This document shows positions 56,785 to 64,000 of a DNA stretch of 64,000 bases, one piece after another (position 1 is the stretch's first letter; every line of letters begins with the position of its first letter). The notes beneath the pieces were generated by a model. The model was not told the DNA's origin and did no database searches. It saw nothing but the letters and a program-made list of their open reading frames with translations. Origin of the DNA: Gentiana macrophylla (Eukaryota > Streptophyta > Magnoliopsida > Gentianales > Gentianaceae); NCBI GenBank assembly GCA_026214975.1, contig CM047809.1, positions 30,229,977 to 30,293,976 of the forward strand. The letters run 5' to 3'. Position numbers and translations under genes: made by a program.

Positions 56785-56932
56785 TGGTATCAGAGCAAAG
56801 CATTCTTTAGGCTTCCTTTCTTGAGATTAGATTTCTTTAGACCACTTAGATCCGTTCTGATTCTTCCTAGTCCTTTAGAATGGTATGTAACCTCTGAGGT
56901 ACTCGTGTTGATAAGTTTGGAAACGGAAGCTC
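56785..56932 (+). other. Second internal start after LTR 2
   Basis: Primer-binding site TGGTATCAGAGC (56785-56796) plus about 135 bp that match 53690-53830, up to 'ggaagctc', where the Athila LTR begins. A primer-binding site after both LTRs shows that LTR 2 is also a 5' LTR, as in tandem or recombinant elements. Confidence 0.75.
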
Positions 56933-58345
56933 TGATAACACTATAAATGCACCATTAAATTAACCCTTATTTATGCCGAATTTTGCTCTAGAGAATTTAG
57001 ATAGACCCATTATTGTGAAGGAATATATGTTAAACACTGAGTGGATGTTCCTAAGTTCATAATTCTGCATCTATGTTATTATCCCGAAGATTTTGTACGG
57101 TTTTGCCTTGTTTTATGTATTTTTCAGGATGTAGCAAATTTGGAGCACTTAAGGACGGATCTGGATCAAGGAAAGGGTATTGGGCCGAGTGGAGTAAGTC
57201 CAGGAAGAGATCTCATTTGAAAGAAATGAAGAAATTCGAGGCAGGCTTTACCGTGGGCAGCCCGATAAACCGAGGGTCTTAGGGAACACGAAACTGAATC
57301 TGCCGCATCTACTAGGTCGGTTAGGGTTTATTTGAGTTATAAGTCGGCTAATATATCTATAAAAAGCCGAAGAACTAATTTTATTAGTATGTTAAGAGTA
57401 TGTTACATAATATATTATACAATTTGATGCAATAAAGTTCTTTTAAGCTTTGGAAGTTTATTTTCTGGTTTCCTTCCCTTCCTTGCCATCTCTAGCTTGA
57501 GTGGATCAAGCTATATCTCCATTGTTGAAGGTATGAAGCTTTGAACGTTCCTTTATGTCTTTAATATTGTAGATCTACTTGTATTTGCGTGTTTTAGTTG
57601 ATCTACATATTTAACAACCCTATAATTTACTTGAATTAATCTGAATTGAGCAATGTAGATTTCCGATTAAGAACCACCGCCCCCGGTAAATCGGCGGTCT
57701 ATACCAATTTACCGAGGCAATTTTAGGTCACCTTAATATGGAGATTCAGCGTCAGCTACGTTGATCGGCAGGAATAATTAAAATGAGTAATAGTCCGCCA
57801 ATCTAGTATTCGTAATTCATAATGTACATGAAGGACTTTTAATGAAGTGTTAATTAGGACATTGTCTTGATAGAACTCAGAACGTGCTAGTCATAGTCGA
57901 TAGTCGCCTAGGCGGGTTAGCGGTATGGGTTAACGCTCAATACCGGCAATTCTAGTTCTTAATGCGTATGGGCTATTACGGTCCAACTAATGAGGGTAGC
58001 TTATGATAGATTGTCTCATTTGACATAGTCGGAGTAGATAGGGTTAGGAGTTGTACCGTAGCTAAAAGCCGAATTAAAAGCTCTATTAGTTTAAGGAAAT
58101 TATGTGGGAAGTAAACATAAGGATTAACTAAACAAAGTTAGTAGATAGAAGGGATGGGGAAGGAGTACCATGTTTCTTTTATGTTCATTGTTGGTCAATG
58201 ACCACTTATGTCCTCTTGATTAGGTCAGAATTGTTTATGCTTAAGTTGTATTGTCTTTGTGGGATCGACATTTATTCGCCTTTGCTATACTATGATTGAC
58301 CTAGTACCCTTGCTAGTATAATCGATGTAAGGCCCGCGACGATCA
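56933..58345 (+). mobile_element. Athila-like 5' LTR (third copy)
   Basis: TGATAACACTATAAATG to GCGACGATCA, 1413 bp. It shares with the other Athila LTRs 'gcgtcagctacgttgatcg', 'gaagtgttaattaggacattgtcttgatag', 'acgtgctagtcatagtcgatag' and 'gctatacta.gattgacctagt'. Words of the TTTACCGAGG/CCGGTAAATCGG type lie at 57245-57285 and 57670-57715. It is followed by a primer-binding site, so it is a 5' LTR. The element's body and 3' LTR are missing. Confidence 0.85.
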
Positions 58346-58351
58346 AGTTTT

Positions 58352-58369
58352 TGGCGCCGTTGCCGGGGA
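58352..58369 (+). other. Athila-type primer-binding site
   Basis: TGGCGCCGTTGCCGGGGA, six bases after the LTR end, identical to 31460-31477. Confidence 0.9.
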
Positions 58370-58775
58370 CAATGGCTAATTTTAAGATTAAACAATTTTT
58401 AACTTTAATTAAGAAGTTGTCGTTTTTTTTGTTTTCTTTTTAAGTCTTGAGTTGTCCTGAATTAAACCTGCACTGTTTAACTGCCAGAATAAGAAATTCT
58501 AGGCCCGGTTTACCGAGGGTTACCCCCGATTTACCGATGTCTCGAAAATAAAATTCTGACAGCCTTTGTGATTCTGTGTATGTCCCTGTTGATTTTAGTT
58601 AGTAGGTCCGCAAAAGTTGGGTTTAATCCCAACTGAAGCGGAAGTTGATAACCTTTTCTTTGTTTTCTTTTGTCTCTTTTGTAGGAAGATCGGGACACTT
58701 CAGAGATTCGGTCAAATAGGAGTTGAGAAGAGACAAGTCAAACAAGATGCCTCGTAAAGTGTTAAATATCAAACC
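58370..58775 (+). other. Athila leader, truncated at the gag start
   Basis: Leader DNA with two more 'ggtttaccgagggttacccccgatttaccga' type words (shortened: TTTACCGAGGG and CCCGATTTACCGA, near 58507-58540), ending at an ATG at 58747 (MPRKVL) where similarity to an expected gag cannot be followed further. Confidence 0.5.
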
Positions 58776-59245
58776 TATTTCCATGTTCTTCTATATGAGG
58801 TTAAAAATCAAATTAATATGCCAACAATATTCTGTGTATTTGAACAGATTTTTATTTTTCTTATAGGACAAACAAGATACAACCCGATAATCAACTAACA
58901 CCTAAAAATAATTATAAATATTGGCTACTGACTTAAGAACGTATCGGGAGGTTCGGTGTTTGATTCTTTTTAAAAGCCGTCATTCAAAATGAGTTATGAA
59001 TCACATATTCATTACTATTCGTTAAGAGTTAGAAACTACAAGTACAAATTAATTCAGACTGAATTTTGAATTAATCAGAATCAATTAGTTTCGGAGGCCG
59101 ATAGCCTCAAACAAAAATTAGTCGGAATCAATTAGTTTCCGACACCGATATCCTTAAACAAAAGACAATAATAATTGTCGAGTTTGAGGTAGTGGAACTA
59201 TTTCCCGCCTCAGCTAGATTGCAAGAAGGAGCCGACTTAATAAGT
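58776..59245. other. Unassigned stretch
   Basis: AT-rich DNA. A short direct duplication 'agtcggaatcaattagtttccgacaccgata' (shortened: 'aatcaattagttt', at about 59080 and 59132) is the only pattern. No gene. Confidence 0.4.
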
Positions 59246-59255
59246 TAATATATAT

Positions 59256-59649
59256 GGAAAATTAGGGATAAGGACACAATCTGAAATATTTTTAAGTAAT
59301 GGGACATTTACATGTTTTTATAGGAGAATGACAATTGCATAATTTTTATAATGAGAAGACAAACAGTGAATCCGAAAATCGGTGAATCTCCTCAGTGAAT
59401 CCCGAAATCGGTGAATTTCGATAATGAATTTCGACGGTGAATCCCGAAAATTAGTGAATTTCGACGATGAATTTTGAAAATTAGTGAATTTCGACAGTGA
59501 ATTTCGTCGATGAATTTAAGCAATGAATTTCGAACACAAGTGAATTTTGACAAATGAATAAATAGTTTTGTCGCTTTATGCAAAAGTTTCAAAAAACTGT
59601 CATTCTACTCAATTGATGAAATATTTCTGTCATTCTCCCTCATTCCCCC
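59256..59649. mobile_element. Mutator-like MITE with internal GTGAATTTCGAC array, short copy
   Basis: Flanked by the 10-bp duplication TAATATATAT (59246-59255 and 59650-59659). Ends are GGAAAATTAGGGATAAGGACA and, inward from the right, GGGGGAATGAGGGAGAATGACA. One array of about a dozen gtgaatttcgac-type units lies at 59365-59560. It is the sister of 38713-39501 and lacks that copy's internal duplication. Confidence 0.8.
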
Positions 59650-59659
59650 TAATATATAT

Positions 59660-59888
59660 TTGGCCCTTTCCTTTTATTTAGATTATATATTTCATAAGTT
59701 AAACTCGTAATTGTTTTTGTCTATTTTTAGCTTATATCTCCTAGTTTTAGAAAGAAAGGAAAAAAAAAATTGTATTTTCGTAGTTAAGTCAAATTGACCG
59801 AACCACATAAATTTAGTATTTTGTTTTTTTTCCTTTCTGTTACTTATTTTGTATTATCATCATTAAGGCCTGAGGGTCATCGCTTGGA
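59660..59888. other. Unassigned stretch
   Basis: AT-rich, no gene or repeat recognised. Confidence 0.35.
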
Positions 59889-60010
59889 TTTTTTTTTTAC
59901 GGATACGAAAGAAACACACACGTACACTTTTATCCTGACTGGGACTCAAACCGGTAATCTTCAGGTTAACAACCTCAGTGATTATCATTGGACTAATGCC
60001 TTGTTTGTTG
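59889..60010 (-). mobile_element. Possible short tRNA-derived SINE
   Basis: On the minus strand, an A-box-like TTAGTCCAATGATAAT (59996-59981) is followed by a B-box-like GGTTTGAGTCCC (59952-59941) and then, after about 45 bp, a run of ten A (59898-59889). Box spacing and A tail fit a tRNA-derived SINE. No target duplication was found, and the piece could instead be TRIM-type internal DNA. Confidence 0.35.
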
Positions 60011-60033
60011 GGTTGTTTTTATATTAATAATAA

Positions 60034-60185
60034 GGATGGTGATACATCCACTATATATAGTGTGTAGTGAACAATCACTATACAATCTTGTTTATTCATT
60101 TTAATGGATACACTTTCATCATTAGATAGATGTGATGGTAGTGTATGTGCACTATACAATATATATAGTGCAACTGTCATTTTCC
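60034..60185. mobile_element. Small MITE, 152 bp
   Basis: Flanked by TAATAATAA (60025-60033 and 60086+100, that is 60186-60194). The ends GGATGGTGATACATCCACTA and, from the right, GGAAAATGACAGTTGCACTA form weak inverted repeats, with CACTATATATAG inside both. The duplication is low in complexity, which weakens the call. Confidence 0.45.
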
Positions 60186-60194
60186 TAATAATAA

Positions 60195-60900
60195 TAATAA
60201 ATAGGAAGAGCGTAGGAGATGTCCTAAGAAAGAATAAGTGGGTATGGTGGTAGGCCAAGTTCCTTTAATTTAATACTACTTATAATAGGAAATAGAGATT
60301 TGAATGAAACTCCCTTCTTATTTAAAAAAAGGAACAAACACCTATCATCACGCAGGATTCTTCCAAGATTTGACTAATCTTAGATGGTGTATCTCTCGGT
60401 GTTTATATCATTTTAAACCTTTTTTTTTTGGCATTAATATATAGGTGATTTGTTATCATATTATAGCTTAACCTTATATTACGCGCTAAATTGAGCATAA
60501 AAATCTTATAAATGTGAACCTACAATATGTTGAGGTATCAAAATGTTTCAGATGATTAATTGAACAAACATGTGTAATCAAACAACAATAAGAAGAAGAA
60601 GAAAACCCTATAAACAAAAGAGCCCACTATAATGACACTATAAACATGTCACGTGTTTTGTTTTATATGAATACAAGAAACTTCTTATGAACGGTCTCCA
60701 CAATAGAAGACATTGTTGATAACATTACGGTCGATCTATTCGGGTACTATATATTTGGAAAATTTAGGCTTTGCAGAAATCGAAATTCGATTTCAACCTC
60801 TATAGAGTCGAGTTTTGTGCATAAATTCGCTACTGGAAATGTCGAATTTCACTGTGGTGTCCCAACGACAGACTGACTGTGGTATTATTAAATGTGTCCA
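60195..60900. other. Unassigned stretch
   Basis: AT-rich DNA left of the copia LTR. No gene or repeat recognised. Confidence 0.35.
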
Positions 60901-61281
60901 TGTAATGCCCCTGACCCCGGGCCTGGTAGCGCCAAATGAGTCATAAATGATCCGGTCAACTGCTTAGACTGATGAAGTTTATAGAATTATAAACTGAAAG
61001 TAAAATGCGGAATTATTATTGATAATCTAAAAGTTACAAGTTGGATTACAATGTAGCTGATCATGGGGTATTTATAACTACATACACCTCATGAATTAGT
61101 TAGAACTATGTTACAAACGGTCACTACAAACTATAACTGAATAACCGCTTTTGACATTACACTATACTAGACTACTCAGTAGGCTGTTGTCCTTATACTG
61201 TCAGCAGGCTGTTGTGCCTTTATCAGCAGAGTGTATTAGCTGACTGCACTCAGCATTCCCTTCCGCCTCTGTACTGTAACA
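60901..61281 (-). repeat. 3' LTR of the copia element, 381 bp
   Basis: On the minus strand TGTTACAGTACAG to GGGGCATTACA. TATA box TATAAATA at 61069-61076 (minus). Words CAGCAGGCTG, CAGCAGAGT and AGCTGACTGC lie upstream of it at 61160-61250. Confidence 0.85.
61069..61076 (-). promoter_or_regulatory. TATA box of the copia LTR
   Basis: Minus strand GTTATAAATACCCC, about 205 bp inside the LTR, followed by a likely polyadenylation-type AATAATAAT near 61010. Confidence 0.6.
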
Positions 61282-61324
61282 CCCCCCTCAAGCTGAGAGT
61301 GATACATGAACAGCTTGCACTCAG

Positions 61325-62110
61325 CATTCCTTTCAGCTACTTGAATTCTGAAAGACCTTTGAAATTCCTGTTTTGTCCAGTAGATAGGAAAAAATATGTG
61401 CATCCAAGGCCTTGGTAAGGATGTCAGCTACTTGTTCTTTTGTGTTGACTGGAAGAAATTTGACCGGTCCTGATTTGACATTGTCTCTCACAACATGGCA
61501 GTCAATTTCAATATGTTTTGTTCTTTCATGAAAGACTGGGTTATGAGCAATGTGCATTGCACTAGCATTGTCACAAAATAACACAGCAGGCAACTGAACT
61601 GGAACTTGCAAATCATGTAGTATATAAATCAGCCACTGGATTTCACAGATTGCATTTGCCATAGCCATATATTCAACCTCTAAAGAACTTTTTGCTATAG
61701 TAGTTTGTTTCTTTGCCTTCCAAGAGGTTTGGTGCAACTCCTAGAAACATCATGTAGCTTGATATTGATTTTCTTGTTTTAGGACAACCAGCCCAATCAC
61801 TGTCCGTGAATCCTTTGAGTACAATATTGTTGTTTGCTGGAAATAAGAATCCTTGACCAGGGTTGGTTTTCAAATACCTCAGCAGTCTGTGTGCTGCCTT
61901 CATATGATTTTCAGTAGGGATGTCTAGAAATTGACTTAGCTGCTGAACTACAAAGGCAATATCTGGTCTTGTAAAAATGAGATAGATAAGTTTGCCTACT
62001 AATGATCTGTAAGCAGTGTTATCTTCAAAAAGTGGTGAATAACCATGTTGTAAAGTTTGCCTGGACTCCATAGGTGTCTTAGCAGGTTTTGCTCCCAAAA
62101 AATCATATTC
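61325..62110 (-). pseudogene. Copia RNase H and connection domain
   Basis: Frame 62098-61673 contains TPMESRQ, YRSLVGKLIYLIFTRPDIAF, HRLLRYLKTNPGQG and FTDSDWAGC. Frame 61737-61333 continues [55 protein letters not shown] and VADILTKAL. The two overlap near 61700-61735 in different frames, so a frameshift breaks RNase H between its first aspartate block (DSDWAGC) and the SS.E.EY block. Residues otherwise fit an active enzyme. The style [16 protein letters not shown] is that of the Ale/Ivana-type copia group, which I infer only from this phrase. Confidence 0.85.
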
Positions 62111-62650
62111 TTCTAGGAGATTAAGGGTGTATTTTCTTTGAGAAATGGATATGCCTGCAGGTGTCCTAACAGTTTCAATGCCTAGGAATTATCTCAATTT
62201 TCCAAGATCCTTAGTAGTGAACTGCTGGTGTAGGGTATCCTTGACCTGCTGAATTAACTTCTCATTGGGGCTTGCTGCTATGATGTCATCTACATAGATC
62301 ATCAAAGCAATAAAGGACTGTCCTCACCCTTTTGTGAATGAAATGTGGTCATTTTTGGATTGAATGAATCTTTGAGACTCTAAGGATTCAGTCAACTTGC
62401 AATTCCATTGTCTGCTGACTTTCTTGAGGCCATACAATGACTTAGTAAGTCTGCAAACTTGATTTGGTTTAGTTTCTGTGCAACCTGGAGGTAACTGCAT
62501 GCATACTTCTTCATGTAGATCTCCATGTAGAAAGGCAGTGTTGACATCCATCTGATGTAGATGCCAATTATTGGCTGCTGCTGCAAGTAAGGCTCTAACT
62601 GTAGTGATCTTGACAACGGGTGAGAAAGTTTCTTGATAATCAATACCATA
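62111..62650 (-). pseudogene. Copia reverse transcriptase, with in-frame stops
   Basis: MDVNTAFLHGDLHEEVCMQL (from 62551), KSLYGLKKVSRQW, then after a TGA (about 62330) ALMIYVDDIIAAS with catalytic YVDD at about 62297-62286, TTKDLGKLR, a TAA in place of the usual tyrosine before FLGIE (about 62188), and ISISQRKYTLNLLEEYDF joining the next frame. Two stops prevent a full product. The conserved KQALYGLKQAPR block has diverged (KSLYGLKKVSR). Confidence 0.85.
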
Positions 62651-63500
62651 TGTTTAAGTGTAGCCTTTTGCTACTAGTCTAGGTTTATATCTCTCTACTG
62701 AGCCATCAGGGTTGTATTTGATTTTGTACACCCATTTGCACCCAATGGGTTTTTTGCTTGGGGGCAGAGCAACTATTTCTCATGTATGAGTCTTCTATAG
62801 AGCTTCAATCTCTTTTTGCATTGCTTCCTTCCATTCATCATGCTTGATAGCTTGATTGTAAGTCTTTGGCTCTTTAATAGCATCAATAGCATTGATGAAT
62901 CTGGCATAGTCTACTGATAGGTTGTCCAGGTTCATGACCTCACTCAGCACGTGTGGGGTCTGATGTACAGAGTTAGCACCTCCTTGATAAAAGGTTGGTG
63001 ATATCCTTGTTCTTGTGGACCTTCTTAATTGTGTGGGTTTAGGTGTCTGATTAACTGGTGCATGCTCTTTATTAGGTGCCTCAGTTGCAGCTGATCCAGT
63101 GTCTGGCTAGTCGGCTGAGTCATTCAGCAGATCATCAACACTGTCCATTATTGGTAAAGGAACATGCATGTTAGCAAGATATCTAGCCCTGCCTAATACC
63201 TGTTGAAATAGAGGAAAATAAGTCTCATGGAATTGAGTATTTATAGCAACAAAGATGTCTTTGTTGGTAATATCTAAAAGAATAGCACCCTTGGTCGTAC
63301 TTGAATTCCCAAGATAGAGACAAGTCCTACATCTTGAGTCAAACTTTGTCCTATACTGCTGAAGTGTGCAAGAAAAAACTAAGCAACCAAAACCTTAAAC
63401 ACAGAATAGTCTGGTTTAGTGCCATAAAGCACCTCATGTGGAGTGCTTTCTTTCAGCAGTGTGTTGGTGTAGCATTAATTAATTTTACAGCATGTAAAAG
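62651..63500 (-). pseudogene. Copia integrase-RT linker region, decayed
   Basis: Minus-strand translation in broken frames gives GCKWVYKIKYNPDGSVERYK near 62740-62690 and DEWKEAMQKEI near 62850-62810, the usual start of the RT domain in copia pol, preceded by a low-complexity linker and a PHEVLYGTKP-like segment near 63440. Several stops are present. Confidence 0.6.
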
Positions 63501-64000
63501 ATAGAAACCCTAATATTCAATTGGTAAGTTACTCTGGAACCTTAGTCCCCTGGCAACATTCAACAAATGCTGATGTTTCCTTTCAACAATACCATTATGT
63601 TCAGGTATGCTGACACAGGATGTCTGATGTATGATGCCCTGCTGTGCATAAAAATCAGTGAGCTGGAACTCAGCTCCATTATCAAACCTGATAACTTTGA
63701 TAACTTTGTGAAACTGAGTAGAAACAAACTTAACAAATGATTTAACAAGATCAGAAGCTTCAAATTTATGCCTCATTAGAAAAACCCAAGTAAATCTAGA
63801 GAAGTCATCTACAACAGTTAAGAATTATTGTTGTCCATTGACAGTATGTTGTCTTAAGGGACCCCAAATATATATGTGAACAAGATCAAATATAGCATTC
63901 ACTATAATAGTGCTCAAAGGAAAAGGATTTTTCTTCAATTTTGCCATAGGACAAACATAACAAAGATCTTGATTACAAAACTTGACATCAGCAGGTTGTG
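63501..64000 (-). pseudogene. Copia integrase core
   Basis: From the window edge leftwards: CPMAKLKKNPFP, HIYIWGPLRQH, a stop after NGQQ, FLTVVDDFSRFTWVF, then frame 63776-63510 with KVIRFDNGAEF, HQTSCVSIPEHNGIVERKHQ and LLNVARGL. Of the D-D-E triad, the second D (FDNGAEF) and E (EHNGIVER) are present, but the first D, expected in H.D.WGP, is tyrosine (HIYIWGP). With the stop codon this makes the integrase inactive. The zinc-binding N-terminal part continues beyond the window. Confidence 0.85.

Larger units (their letters stand above)
41769..56932 (+). mobile_element. Tekay/Del-like element: LTR-internal-LTR-internal, with nested insertions
   Basis: LTR 1 is split into 41769-42461, 50585-51857 and 53316-53678, and LTR 2 is 54445-56782. 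With the insertions removed, both are about 2.33-2.34 kb. Both are followed by TGGTATCAG-type primer-binding sites. The internal part between them is only 766 bp, from a gag start to a polypurine tract, so nearly all of gag-pol is deleted. A second internal region begins after LTR 2 and is cut by an Athila LTR at 56933. LTR style, primer-binding site and the phrase 'ttcgaggacgaaacttcttttgaggggggaggaatgtaa' (shortened: the polypurine tract GAGGGGGGAGGAA) point to the Tekay/Del chromovirus group. Confidence 0.8.
60901..64000 (-). mobile_element. Copia element, 3' part, running off the window
   Basis: Minus-strand order right to left: integrase (from 64000), RT, RNase H, polypurine tract (61282-61294, GCTTGAGGGGGG) and 3' LTR (60901-61281). 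Domain order integrase before RT is the copia order. The 5' LTR lies beyond the window. The right-flank duplication cannot be checked, and the left flank is GTCCA. Confidence 0.9.

Noticed and set aside
59889..60010. tRNA gene
   Set aside because: A- and B-box-like motifs exist but no cloverleaf can be drawn; at best a decayed SINE.

Overview
The window is plant nuclear DNA, most likely from a eudicot, and lies in a gene-poor, AT-rich stretch built almost entirely of nested transposable elements. The evidence is LTRs with plant-type primer-binding sites (initiator tRNA-Met type and the TGGCGCCGTTGCCGGGGA type of Athila/Tat Ty3 elements), TRIMs, Mutator-like elements with 9-10 bp target duplications, a Helitron terminus, and plant-type captured gene pieces. 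I found no intact host gene, rRNA, tRNA, CRISPR or organellar block. One 100-N gap (32088-32187) interrupts the sequence. The species cannot be read from the window.

Layout. 1-19953: a decayed, minus-strand, non-autonomous element with an Athila-type primer-binding site, split by four insertions: a solo LTR (1037-1530, TSD AGTAT), a complete copia-type element without readable pol (1591-13016, TSD ATCAC), which itself contains a Pack-MULE (8785-10740, TSD TAACCAAAA) carrying RCC1 and C2H2 zinc-finger gene fragments, and a solo copia LTR (14966-18315, TSD ATCTT) that in turn contains another solo LTR (15249-16767, TSD AAGCT). 19972-24320: a TRIM, a SIRE-like solo LTR, a copia RT/RNase H relic and a second TRIM. 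24320-29858: low-information DNA with a 922-bp Mutator-like element, a MITE and a broken SANT/Myb-like fragment, cut by an Athila LTR (29859-31453). 32188-36815: the 5' half of a decayed Tat-clade Ty3 element on the minus strand (gag, protease, RT), inserted in a Tekay/Del-like LTR (36816-38344). 38713-39501 and 59256-59649: two copies of a Mutator-like MITE with an internal GTGAATTTCGAC-type array. 40238-41642: a probable Helitron.

41769-56932 is the best-resolved nest. A Tekay/Del-like LTR-internal-LTR-internal structure (LTR about 2.34 kb, internal reduced to about 0.77 kb) has in its first LTR a complete non-autonomous Athila-PBS element (42462-50579, TSD TTGCT), whose own LTR holds a solo LTR (48906-50466), plus an Athila solo LTR (51858-53310, TSD GATGC). 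A third Athila LTR with leader (56933-58775) closes the nest. The window ends in a minus-strand copia element (60901 to beyond 64000) with frameshifts and stops.

Two signals go beyond routine annotation. First, the non-autonomous Athila-PBS family keeps two small reading frames (a coiled-coil Gag-like one and a WWWGLSP-containing one) recognisable in both an apparently young and a heavily decayed copy. Second, LTRs of about eight families each carry a family-specific near-palindromic word or hairpin, in most cases 20-400 bp upstream of the TATA box. The word differs between families and even between copies of one family.
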